A stretch of 64,000 nucleotides of DNA, taken from the NCBI GenBank assembly GCA_018398805.1, contig JAGFBZ010002129.1:310001-374000 (forward strand). Direction: 5' to 3'. Below the pieces are notes generated by a model. It did not search any database and was not told the origin of the DNA. It saw only the letters and a program-made list of their open reading frames with translations. The stretch is from Hirundichthys speculiger. Lineage: Eukaryota; Chordata; Actinopteri; Beloniformes; Exocoetidae. This document shows positions 12,623 through 23,801 of the stretch, piece by piece (position 1 is the first letter of the stretch; every line of letters begins with the position of its first letter). A program made the translations under genes and the position numbers.

Positions 12623-12880
12623 ACAATCAAGTTGAATGAAGAAAACCCCAAGAAAGAAGAAACAAAAAACAGTAAAAATAAATCCAAAAGAAATTTCAAC
12701 CACATTCGCCTCACTGCTATACTTCCAACTTTCAGTCTGGCCTCTGATTTTCATTCATCTTTTTATTTTTCTTCAGCATCCTAAAGGGACTGTACCACTA
12801 GTTTCTGTAAACTGTCAATAGCAGCAGTTGGTTGTGAGCAACCGCTGGTGCTTGTCTCGTTGCTTTTCTCCGTGGTCCCG

Positions 12881-12920
12881 TGGCCCCGTGGCCCCATGGT
12901 CCCGTGACCCGTCCAGGCTG
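12881..12920 (+). repeat. Short GC-rich minisatellite, 8-bp unit
   Basis: Five tandem 8-mers: TGGTCCCG, TGGCCCCG, TGGCCCCA, TGGTCCCG, TGACCCG. It is local and imperfect. Confidence 0.7.
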
Positions 12921-14627
12921 TGCCCGGCCTCACATTCAGTGACAGCCAAAACAGACTCCAATCTAGAAATTGGATGGATGTATGGATCACTCCTCAATAA
13001 TTCATACATCAACAATACCATTTCCCTTTGGGAGGTTATAATGTCATTCACTTCAATTCAATTAAAGTTTGAAATGAATGAAAACCTTTCAGCCTCATTG
13101 ACTCTGCTGGTGAAGTCGGTGTTTATTCAAGCTGCGCTGTTAAACTTTGATCTAAGACATTCCTGTTTTTTCCTCATTACTTCACACACGCAGCCTAATA
13201 ATCACGTCCGCTGCTGTGTAAAGGATCTAACGCTTTATCTCATGTGACTGTTTCTTGCTGCAAAGCTAATTACCTACTCGTGAACGCCAAAGCCATTTTT
13301 CCTGTTGGACAACTACGGGAGACTTTGAGGGTAATTTGCAATTATCTCTTATGTTTTATAATCCCTTAACAGATAAATCAAAATTTCATTATGCAAATTA
13401 AATTAAATTCACTGCTTTATTGTCCGCATCTTTCATGGCAGGCGGGATGCAGCATAAACGAGTGCTTTCAATTAGATACTGTCTCTACAGAGGCAGTTTT
13501 TCTTAAAGAAAATGGCCCATAAATATTTTACTACAAATAGGTAAATCTTTGCCTTTTGATTGACATAAATCAGGTCCATAAAACTGAGTAAGTCCAGCCT
13601 GAACACTTACTGTTATAAGCTAATCAGCCCATACAAGGAAAAGTAGTGCACATAGTACAAACCAACAGGGACGAGTCCATGACATTGTGGCTGTCTGTTG
13701 TTGTCGTCTGTTATGGCTCCCACTTGGGTTGTTTTTTTTCCACTTTAATATAACACCCTTGTTGCACAAATGAGTGCGTCCACTGCATGGAGGACGTCAG
13801 TCATGTTGGCAGCTTTTCAATACGGCTCAGGACACATCGTGTCTGCACTGCTAACAGAGCGTAACCACATGTGGCCCAGACCGTCTGAACACGGTTTGAG
13901 CCAACAGATCTCAAATGCATAGACGGCCTCATTTAATTCAGGCGTAAATTGTTTGTACCTATTTTAAAGGTTCGTGGCAAACAAAAAAAACATCTACTCC
14001 TCCTGCTGAGCATGTGTAGAGCTTATGTAAATAGGAAGTACACATAAATATTACTTGTCTTTATCAGACCTTTTAATATTAATGCCTTATATGAACTATT
14101 ATTTTTCAATGTGCTGATACTTTGTAAAACGTAATTTAAATGTGATAATAAATTAGAAATATAAAACATTTATCTAAATTGATGGGAATGTTGCATATTT
14201 AAGCTTCAGATTATGTTTCTTAAAATCTGTGTGAGAAGCAGTTCATCTCCTGGCCGTCAGCGTGAACAGTGATGTCATCCATAATATAATTATGCACTAA
14301 CTCACCTTCAGAGGTTGCTGTTGACTCCTGTGGAGGTAAGACACTGTCTCCATCAGGTCACTGTCTCCATCAGGAATGATTACATGGTAAAGAGGCCTCA
14401 GAGAAATGCTTTTCTTTTTTCTTTCTTGCATCCAACTTAATATCAAGCCTGTTTGGCAATAATGTCATTAATACCCCGGCCCCCATCACACCCTTACTAA
14501 CAGGGAATAATTAAATATGTCTTTGCTCCTCTTCAATTAAAACAATTTCTACTGAAGCTCCTGAAAAATATTTCTTCCCCTCCCTCTCTTTTTTAAATTT
14601 GTGCTAAGGCCACAGTTAGACACCCAG
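12921..14627. other. No gene; AT-rich block with possible regulatory words
   Basis: No repeat recognised. The part at 13225-13565 holds a homeodomain-like TAATTACC, an octamer ATGCAAAT (13391-13398) and TTTGCAATTA, and looks like low-divergence noncoding sequence. This is impression only. Confidence 0.4.
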
Positions 14628-14830
14628 AGGTTTGGACTCGAGTCACCTGACTTGGACTGGAGTCAGACTCCAGTTGTTAATTTGATGACTTTAGACTTGA
14701 CATAATGTAAAAAGACTTGCAACTTGACCTCGACTTTTACACAAATGACTTTTGACTTCACTTGGACAGGAGCCTGTTGACTTCAAAACACTTGATATTT
14801 TACTCAAAACCCAAATATGCGTAATTTAAA
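14628..14830. repeat. Dispersed repeat rich in GACTTGGACT-type words
   Basis: Dense repetition of ACTTGGACT, GACTTTAGACTTG, GACTTGCAACTTGAC and TTTTGACTTCACTTGG. This is a known-looking teleost interspersed repeat whose class I cannot assign. No terminal repeats were found. Confidence 0.55.
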
Positions 14831-14957
14831 AAGTGTTAATCTCATCTGCCATTACCTCCTCGTACGAGGGTCCCTGGGTGGAAGTTTCAGCTAATCAATG
14901 AGCAGCAGGACCATGTTGGCAGTTTGGGATTGATTGGCATTCATGAACAAACACATG

Positions 14958-15673
14958 GGGCCTGATTTACTAAAGGTTTGCGTGCGTAAAAATGTGTGCA
15001 AACTTGACATCACCCGCAAACCAATGTGCAAGCTGATCTACTAACAGCGTACAAAGAGGACTGCGCCTCTCAAATGAGCAAAATAGTACACGCTGTTCAT
15101 TTAGTACTTTTGCCCTGATGAATAATCAATATGGGGCGTACCCGCCAGAAAGCGCTAAATACTGGGAGGGGAAAATGCAAATAGGTTCATTTACCACACG
15201 CAATGAGATTTACCAACCCTGAAAGTAATTGCGGGGATTGTGATTGCGTCTGTATTTAATACGTTCGAAAGGAAGGTGCTAATCTGCCCAGCATTACGCA
15301 CCGATGACTGCTGTTATTGTGGCAAGGAGGCGACATCGCCAAAATCAAAGAATACGCAGAGAGAGAGTCTTTCAGACTCGTGTAAATTTGTTTGGAATGA
15401 ATGAAAACCAGATAGTTGAAACTTAAGGGCTGATTTGGAGCCGGTCACAAGCACATGCAAAAGGAGAAATATTTTATTTGAATGTCAAATCGAGTATTAT
15501 TCAGCAAAAGGTTGCCACAGGAGGCACATTCATTTTTTTATTTGCACCTGTTATCATTTGCGCGAGCATTCTTAGTTGATCACCCGCAAAACACACAACA
15601 ACAGCATGTGCAAACTTTTTCAGTGCACACGCAATTTAGTACTCTTTATTTAGGATCTTAGTAAATCAGGCCC
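14958..15673. mobile_element. DNA transposon with perfect 16-bp inverted ends (716 bp)
   Basis: The left end GGGCCTGATTTACTAA is matched exactly in inverse at the right end (15658-15673). ATG flanks both sides (14955-14957, 15674-15676), giving a 3-bp direct repeat, or 2 bp if only AT is counted. Harbinger or ISL2EU-type targeting would fit, but the superfamily is not proven. The interior has TTTGCGTGCGTAAAAA-type words and no transposase frame, so it is a non-autonomous copy. Confidence 0.85.
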
Positions 15674-16949
15674 ATGAAGTTACAATGAAATCTGAATTGT
15701 ACATGGAGTTGGTGAGTCTGAGGTAGATTTTTTTGCAAGGACATGATTTATGTGCAAGTCTAAACACATTTTACAAAAATTTCATGAATGAGGCCCAGGA
15801 TGTGTTTCCACATGTACTTAAATGGGTCCACTTGTAATCGGATCACTCAGCATGGATTTTAATACCAGGTGTAAGCATGGCTTAAGTCTGGAGGTTTTCA
15901 ATTCTCTGGTGCCTGTGTATTATTTGCTAACAAGGTAGTGACACATGCCTGTGCTAATCTTTCTAGCGCTCAGATACTGTAGATACAGGAAAAAACACCC
16001 TCATTTAAGCTATATATTATTCTTGGAAATCTCCTGAATCTCCATTTAAACTAAGTTATTTTTGTCTCCTGTTCATTTTTCTTTCTGAATTCAGATCAGC
16101 AGCACAGTAGTGTGCCTTAAACTCACGTCGCTGGCTGTTCAGCTGTGGGCTGCAGATGAACAGAAAGAGTCGTGTCATTACAAAATGAGACTGTATTGAT
16201 TTCACTGTTGGGTCCTGTTACACATGTCCTGCTCATCACTGCTGATATGTTTGTTTGCTTTGTTGTATCGTGGTCAGAGTGCTGGAGCGCCGGCAAACAA
16301 ACATCAGACGGGTGTAGGTGCACGTTACTACCCTCTGCTCATGTTCACAAATAAAAATAAAAATATAATTACAAGCGCTTTGCAGCTTTTTGAACTTTTG
16401 ATCAAAGTTTTTGACTCTGCTTCCTATTCTGCTCGATTTTAGGGCTGAGAAACATTTCGTCAGTTAAAAAGCAGCGGTTTGAAAACGTCTTCTTTTTTTA
16501 AATGCTGCAATCAATTACATGGTAGAGCGTCTTTCATCTCAGCTTGAGAGAGCTGTGGAAAACTTGAAGAAGAACTTTGATCGGCGTGTGCAGCTATCCC
16601 AATGCATTATGGATCCAGCGTGGTGGCAAAAGAGCTACTGAAGTGAGAAAGATTTAACAAAGAGCGAGTGAGTAACTCGGCTGGTGAACGAGCGTCGTGA
16701 ATCACAAAACAGCATTTTTAAATCTCCTAAAAACTTGTGTTCCTCCAAACATGAACGGGTTTTGCTCTGCAGATCCTCAGTCATCCAGGATACCTACAGT
16801 CGTTTGCAAAATAGTGCCCCCTCTTTTAATCCTATGGAAAACAAAACACCTGATCATATGCTGTGAAATTATTAATTGATGTATATTAGTTTACCAATAA
16901 TTAGTGATACTTTAACAAAGCACTTGACAATTGGACAAAGGGTGCAGAG
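15674..16949. other. No gene recognised (1.3 kb)
   Basis: Nothing recognised. The ORFs at 16123-16442 lie on both strands over the same bases. Confidence 0.5.
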
Positions 16950-17328
16950 TAGGGGTGAGTATTGGCAAGGACCTCGCAACACGATATGTATCATGATACT
17001 TGGGTCACGGTACGATATTATCACGATATCACGATAGCACAATATATTGCGATATTCTACCCAGTTAATAACAAAATTAAAAGTACAGATGAAAAATCAA
17101 GTTGCCGTATATGTTCATCAGATGATATTGATCATTCAGAGGACAAATTGAGTCAAAACTATTTGCTTCAAAACAACCTATTTGTTGTTTATTATTAGTG
17201 TTTTTGCACATTAAAGTAACCATTATAACATACTGACGATATCGATATTAGGAGATGAAAAATTTATATTATATTGGGCGGCCGAAAATTGCAATATATT
17301 GCCAAATCGATTTTTTTAATATATACAG
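16950..17328. repeat. Degenerate repeat with clustered CGATA/TATCG words
   Basis: Starts TAGGGGTGAGTATTGGCAAG and contains many ACGATAT, TATCACGATA and GATATCGATATT words. This composition is shared with hAT-type MITEs of fish (compare 35783-36399). The right terminus is not identifiable, and no target-site duplication was found. Confidence 0.5.
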
Positions 17329-17744
17329 CACAGACAGCCGTTGTTACAAGACAATGAATCAAAGGAAATGCAGTCATTTTAACCACTTTGTCATCAATAC
17401 GTTGAGCCTTGAGCTAAATTCCTCTCAGCTAGTGCCTCAGAAAATCATGCCATGGCGCCAGAGCAATGTCCCACATGGATTAGATATTTTACACTAGATA
17501 CTGAGAAACAGGTCATAGTGACCTGATGCCATTTTTAAACAACATCATATTAGATCTTAGAATGAACAACTACAGACAAACAACAATATTTTGAGTCATT
17601 CGAGTGTAGACTGGCTTGTGTGCTTCAGACCACTGGCTCAGTTTCAATCAGCCTTTAGCTAACAGACAGACGGCTTCACGTTTATTTCTAAAATACTCGG
17701 GTGTACGGAGAAGCTAACGATGAACTCAATCCAAGGTGTCCAGA

Positions 17745-18000
17745 TTCTGTGGTTCCAAAAATACCTCAAATCATCATCCTTCCACTACCGTGTTTAACAG
17801 TGGATATGACGTGTTCTCACAGCTCGAATGCTGTCTTTTTTTTTTTTTTTTGCCAACAACAGTGCTGGGCATAACTTTCACTTTGCTCTCATCTGTCCTC
17901 TGGGTTTGTTCAGATGCAGTTTTGCAAACCTCAGTCGTGTTTCTTTTTAGATGGATGAGGTTTTCTCCTGGCAACCTTTCTAACTAAACCATAGTTGTCC
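17745..18000. repeat. Decayed DNA-transposon fragment (probable Tc1-like)
   Basis: The tract CTTCCACTACCGTGTTTAAC, then CTCATCTGTCCTCTGG, GTTTGTTCAGATGCAGTTTT and TTCTCCTGGCAACC, follows the order of a fish transposon seen many times, with a T-run at 17827-17841 breaking it. I cannot place it in a family with certainty. The small antisense ORF (17774-17974) is an artefact. Confidence 0.4.
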
Positions 18001-18049
18001 AGGATTCTTCCAAATTTGCATGACAGTTTCATTAATTTATCTCCTTTTT

Positions 18050-18720
18050 AACACGTGTGAAACTCAAGGTGCTTTACAGAATATAACAAAGCATAAAACA
18101 GCAGTGGACGAAAAATAAAATTAAGGATGTCTGATTAAAAACTATGACAAAATACATTCAAAAATATAAGTGTAATATAAATGAATATGGTAAAATCAGT
18201 GAATCAAACATCGACTCTTTCTAAAAGGAAGGTTGTAGACTTTAAAACCATGTGAGTGTTTCGTAGCAGCTGGTTCCACAGGACAGAAGCTGCAAAACTA
18301 AAATCTCTGCCTCCCTTTCTGGACTTGGACCCTGACTCTGGGAACTGTGGGTAAACCAGTGGACTGAGAGTGAAGCGCTCTGGTAGGTTGATATGGAACG
18401 ATGAGGTGGGGTCAGGCTATTTAGGGCTCTGAATGTCACAAGGAGAGTTGTGAAATGTAATCTAAACTGAACCGGCAACCAATGTGGAAAGGCTAAAACA
18501 GGAGAGATGCGATCTCTCCTGGCAGAACCAGTCAGAACTCTGGCAGCAGTGTTTTGGATCAAGTGAAGCATTTTCACATAATCAATTGGACATTCAGCTA
18601 GAATAGCATTGCAGTAGCCGAGGCTCGATGTAAAAAATGCATCAGCTCTGCTTTCTATAATCCTTTTTATAACCCTTTTCAGATTGATGTGCAGCAGCAG
18701 AGCTGTGAAACTGTACATTC
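18050..18720 (-). pseudogene. LINE (L2/CR1-type) ORF2 carboxy-terminal fragment
   Basis: A 158-codon open frame (18718-18242, minus) carries the conserved region after the RT palm: FFTSSLGYCNAILAECP, then LIQNTAARVLTG, then RISPVLAFPHWLPVQFR and an LTFRALN-like segment. This order is diagnostic of the carboxy-terminal RT thumb region of fish L2/CR1-clade LINEs. The catalytic palm (YADD) is absent, so the copy is 5'-truncated. In the family consensus the C-terminal segment normally reads AFSC..PVLWN; here it has diverged (VLQLLSCGTS). The remaining LINE 3' part probably continues to about 18050. This is the longest intact LINE frame in the window but not a functional gene. Confidence 0.8.
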
Positions 18721-19720
18721 TTGAAACAGCGATCGATTCTGAAGAAGAGAAAACTACATGCTTGCGTGCGTTTTTACGGATCAGAATGGTTTTCTGTTCA
18801 TTTTTCTGCTGCTTTCCATTACGACGTGCTCATCAGCCGAGAGCTCACACAGTTTGATTAAAAGCATCTGATCTCCAGCTGAAGTTTCTGCTCTCTGTCT
18901 GCTTTTACATCAATAATTTCTGCTGCTTCCCTCGTGGCTGGCAAAGACAGAACAGTGGTGTTAAAATGTTAAGCATGACATGACATCATTATGTAACTGG
19001 TTTCGAATTTAACAAAGGGACGGTAAGAAAAAAGTCCCGGCAAGAAAAAAAAAGATGATAACTTTCGCATCTATTTTGAAACTACTTTTTAAGGACTTCA
19101 TTAAAGCAAATGATGCAAATAGAGAACAATGAAATGAGAAGGTAAGGAAGGTGAATGAGCTGGTAAAGTGACTGATGCAGTGAGCAATAGAAGCAACAAA
19201 ACGAATGGGACAGGAAATGAACCACCAGCCAGTCCTGCTAGCTGTTTTTTTTTTCATGGTAAAAAACAACATGAATGACATTTAAATCCCAAAGACACCG
19301 ACTGTATTTGAGCATCAAATATCACCCCTGCAAACACACAGCCCTCCATCCCTTTGTGCCGCTGGAGCCTCATGCTGTGTCAGCTCTGAACACCGTATGC
19401 TCATCATGCTGTGGTGATGCAGGTCTCTGCAGGGACGTGTGCGCAGACAGTCTCTGATTTCACGTTGCTGCACTACAAGTTTCTGGCTAAATCCAGCTGA
19501 AAGGTTTGGGAGAAGGTGAGGCTGGTTTTTTTGGTATAAGACATTTCATTACACAAATGCAACTCAAAGTGATTTTTAAAAGCATTAAGATTCATTAAAA
19601 AAACAGGAAAAAATGTTTTTAAAAAATAAAAACAGCATGAGATTGCCTAAAAAAGCATCACAGGTTGGGAGAAAACAAAAGTTTTTTTTAATACCCGTGT
19701 ATTAAAACATCTAGTATTTA
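18721..19720. other. No gene recognised (1 kb)
   Basis: AT-rich, with A/T homopolymers. ORF 19009-19281 (minus) has low complexity and no domain. Confidence 0.5.
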
Positions 19721-19782
19721 GTGGGGCAGCATGGTGGCTTGGTGATAGGATTAAGTGGGCATAGGTGATGGATGGATGGATA
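19721..19782 (+). mobile_element. SINE/L2 remnant, internally deleted
   Basis: Head-like GGGGCAGCATGGTGG is joined directly to the family tail GTGGGCATAGGTGATGGATG and a (GATG)n end. The body between them is missing. Confidence 0.6.
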
Positions 19783-20040
19783 GTATTTAGTGGACAGTTG
19801 TCAAACCTTTCTTTCTGGTATTCCAGCCTGAGTTTTTCCAAGGCAGTTTATGAAAAGGACATCCACCGGAAGGCTCTCGAGGGGCTGCATGGGAACAGAG
19901 TAATTGATGACGATGACACTGATTCTCTTCACTCTGTTCTGGACCGGAGCTACTGGTAGTGTTTTCAGGGGGATGTTTGATGTTGGCGCTGCCCTTGTCA
20001 CATCATGATTGAATGACTAGAGTGGTGTCACTGGTGCTAA

Positions 20041-20062
20041 AGCGGTGGTGGTGGTGGTGTCG
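20041..20062 (+). repeat. (GGT)n microsatellite
   Basis: A short GGTGGTGGT array; no other function visible. Confidence 0.8.
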
Positions 20063-22656
20063 CTACAAGGTATCAAAAATAGGTTACTGGTTAAGGCAGA
20101 GTTTTTCAATGCTCAAAGCTATCAAAGGAATTTGATTGATACCAGAAAGGTATTGATTTTCAATCCAGCAGCCCTGCAGCCACTTGAAGGTTCCCTCTTC
20201 CCTCCAGGTCCTTTCACCCGTAAACCCTTCATGCTCTCTGAACCGCTGCTATATGCAAAGTCAAGAGGACTCAAAAAAAAAAAGAGAGATGGAAAATATC
20301 TTCTGGAATTCTTCTGACTTTTAAATGAACAGCCAGTCAGTCTGGCACTTTCTATTGTGGCGAAAATATGCAAGTGGCAAATGCACAAAAGGTCTGTCTG
20401 ATGGCCATCCTGAACACAATAAAAAGTATTACCATAATGAAAGACAAAAAAAAGCAACAAATGAACAGAACAGGTGCAAAACAGATCACGCAGACCCATT
20501 TCATATTCCATTTCTATAATAATCATAAAGGAGGTTATTATTTTAAGCAGGCATTTTGTCTCTGAACCTAAGAACTGAACGCTGTGACGATCAGCAGCGT
20601 GGCAACAATAATAGGCACCTAAATAAGACACATTAATTTCTCTAACAGGAATGGACAGGAATGTATTTCTGCTGCAGAATTACTACTTCATAGACTGTGT
20701 AAAGAAGATCTGGACAAACCTCCTGTGACATCACCCACAGGTTTTCTACTGAGGGATTTTTCCTTGTAATGCGTGTTGTAAAAGAGCTGAATGAACAATG
20801 CTGAGAAGTCCAGCTGGAACACGCCCACCTTAGTTTGGTTACAGTTAAATATTTAACTCGGCTGGCCTAACTCATGTTAACCCAGGATGATGACTAAAAT
20901 AACTCTACATGCAGTTTGATTTAGATTTGTCCAAAGATCCTCATTGAAGTGTCGCCACATGCCGATGATGTCCAAAACAACTACTGCCAGAGTTGAAACA
21001 AGGACTGTCTGTTGGGCAAGCCTACCCCCGCGGGATGATGGACTGCAATCAATCTTTCTTCAAGGAGTCCATAAATAATCTGCCATGGCTCCCAGCTGCT
21101 TCAGCGAAGCCACGCTGGAGGAGTTATGGAGATACTGGTGGACATCACTGGGAGGACTTCCAGTTTCAAACATTGATTGGGGGTGGGGGCGCTGGAAATT
21201 TTGGCTCCATTTAGCCGATATAACAAAATAATGTTAATGCCAATCCAGTGGCATTCCGGCTGTTTGATTGGCTGGTTGTCATACATTTAGTTGCTTTATA
21301 TAATTCTACCTTATGTGGTACAAAAAAAAAAAAAAAAAAAATCACACTGGTACTGCTGTCATTGGTGTCAAATCTAACTAATAGAAACCAAAACCATCAT
21401 TGTTTTTTTTTTTTGGGGGGGGGGTACCAGACTGGTACAGTGCATTTTTATTTCTGCTGGTAAATTTGGACACTTTAACATATGTTTCGGAGCCAGCACC
21501 TGGTGGTCAGTCAAGGAACTGCAACAAGCGATGACGTGGGCACTTGCTCTCCACCCAGCCAACAGCGGAGTACATCCTGAAATAATTTGAGCATCACACA
21601 CTGGATCAGAGCAGAGCAAAAGTTGACATCAGCGTTAAATTCAAAGCCAAAAAGATTCAAAGCACCTTTTTAAATAAGTGTATTTTGAAAATGTGTTGTC
21701 AAGGCTAATCACATCTCAAGTTCCTGTCCAGTCAGGCTCCTCCACTATGCTGACAGCATAGAGAGACGAATCTTCCCTGTAAGGTTCTGAGGGGCAGAAT
21801 ATGCTCTGTTTTAGTCTAATTTTGCTCCTGAACTGAAAATAAATCATCACACTGATCACAGGATTTTTAAGTGAACATCAAGGGGAAAGAAAGAGCCTCA
21901 CAGAAAGAGAAAGAGATAAACTAGTTTGGTTATTTTAGGCTATTTTGATGTGGTTTTACCACCGCCGTGCTTAACAGTGAGATGCATATGCTCCCTGAAA
22001 CAGAAGAAGAAGAAGAAGAGTGGGTGGATCTGCACTTGTCTTTGTTTTTGTTGAATGATGTAATGGAGGGAGGTCACAGAGCGAGCACCGCTGGAGCGAT
22101 GGAGGTCAGGCAAACCATAACACTGGTGGGGAAACTCTGCACTTTGTCTTGTTTTCCTGCATCCTGCCATGCGTGTTGTAACGTACGCATGCACTCTAAC
22201 ACAAGCACACGCATGCATAAACAGAAGCTGCGCTAAAAATAAACACCACACTTTCTCGAGGGCCAAGCGTCTGGATCGTTACCGAACTTCTGAATGAGAA
22301 TGCAGGTGAGGCCTGATACATCATAATGTTGATCTATCTGATCCATTAAAGAGCACTGCGTTTCGGTTTCCATCAAGGGACTGCGAACGCAATTTCAAAT
22401 GCTGCCCAAGAGGAGGATTTCATTTAGTCTGGCAGTTTTATCCACACGGCTGCTCGCAGCCAAGGTAGCATTTATGACCACTTAAAACTCCATCTGAATG
22501 AGACGAGAAACAGAAGACATAAAATTCTGTATAAAACATTTCCATCACAAAACAGTTTTCTCTGCTCACTTTAACCATCTGCTCCACCAAAATCAACAAA
22601 TACATGACCAAATGTATTTTAGCAAATGTGTTTTGGTAAAAATGGTATATTTTGAT
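20063..22656. other. No gene; repeat-poor with homopolymers
   Basis: The tract at 20688-20850 (CATAGACTGTGTAAAGAAG, GACATCACCCACAGGTTTTC) resembles a fish MITE, low confidence. An A-run at 21321-21340 and a T-run then G-run at 21401-21424 are simple sequence. A (GAA)n stretch lies near 22004-22020. ORF 20122-20631 (minus, 169 codons) has no recognised domain and crosses an A-run. Confidence 0.45.
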
Positions 22657-23793
22657 TAGGGCTGGGCAACGATTAAAAATTTTAATCGCGATTAATCGCA
22701 TGATTTCCCTGATTAATCACGATTAATCGCATTGTATACGAAAAAATCAAATAATTGAATTCAAAAGTAGTGTAAAGGTCACTTTTATTTAAATGTTCTG
22801 CTGCCATATGAACTAAAGTGCCATGACATTTGTTGTTCAAACACTTTTAACATCAGCACTTGCCAGTAACACATACTTTGTGTAAATCTCATCTTAAAAA
22901 ATGTAAAATAAAATTAAAGCTTATTTCCACTGCCAGGGCATTAATGTCATCCTGTTTTTTTTAATGAAAAATAAAAAAAAGTCTACCAACAAAATTCTGA
23001 GCCACAATCATAACATTAAAACAGGCAATTTCTGAGGTAACAGCAGAGACTTTTAACGGGGAGTTCAACTTAGCAGTGGTTACAAATAACCTTGTTTCTG
23101 TTGAATCGTCCCCTGGGAGAACTTTAAAATGTAAATGTCCATGTTAACGTTCTGTAATTTTATCAATCCGTAATTATCTGTGTATCATTTGTTTTTTTCC
23201 ATTTTCGATTGTCAACCAAAAATTTAAAAAAATTAAAACGTGACTTTATTTTTTTTCCGTTTTTTAATCTAACACAAAAAAAGCCTGTTTTTTTTATAGT
23301 TCAATTTTAGCAAACAGGCCACGGGACTGAATTTTTAAAAAAATATTTCATTGTCTGGTTTACGTGACCCAGAAACGGGTTTGTTTTATAATCAAGGAAC
23401 AGACTTTCTGTTGTCATTACACATCTGTGCCACTAGATGGAGCCGCACTGCAGTAACCAGCTAGAGAACAGCAGACAGTGCAGATCTGATGGAACATGGA
23501 GGAATGACGTGATCGTCTTGAACAAAGGGGTTTGAAAGTTTTTTTTTCAGACAGAATTGTTAATATTGCTACCTGAGTTGCTACCCGAACTGTAAAGTAC
23601 ACTGATTTTTACCGCTCTCCATGTCTGTTTTAGTTTTGCCTGCCAACTGTCTTCCGGTTCCGCGGCAGCCAGTAACAGACTTTTCAAAACAAAAGCACGT
23701 GAGCAACATGGGTTAACGAGCGATAAAATAAATGTCGTCGTTAATAAATTAATGCATTAACGCGACAATAACGCGTTAACTTGCCCAGCCCTA
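22657..23793. mobile_element. hAT-like element, 1.1 kb, with 8-bp target duplication
   Basis: The ends are TAGGGCTGGGCAA and its exact inverse TTGCCCAGCCCTA (13 bp). The element is flanked on both sides by ATTTTGAT (22649-22656 and 23794-23801). Terminal TAGGG...CCCTA plus an 8-bp duplication fits the hAT superfamily. Just inside both ends are ATTAATCGCG / ACGCGTTAA palindromic words. There is no transposase-like frame, so it is non-autonomous. The perfect duplication suggests a relatively recent insertion. Confidence 0.9.
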
Positions 23794-23801
23794 ATTTTGA
23801 T

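Noticed and set aside
20122..20631. A 169-codon minus-strand ORF
   Set aside because: Crosses A-runs, has a phenylalanine/serine-rich low-complexity product and no recognised domain.
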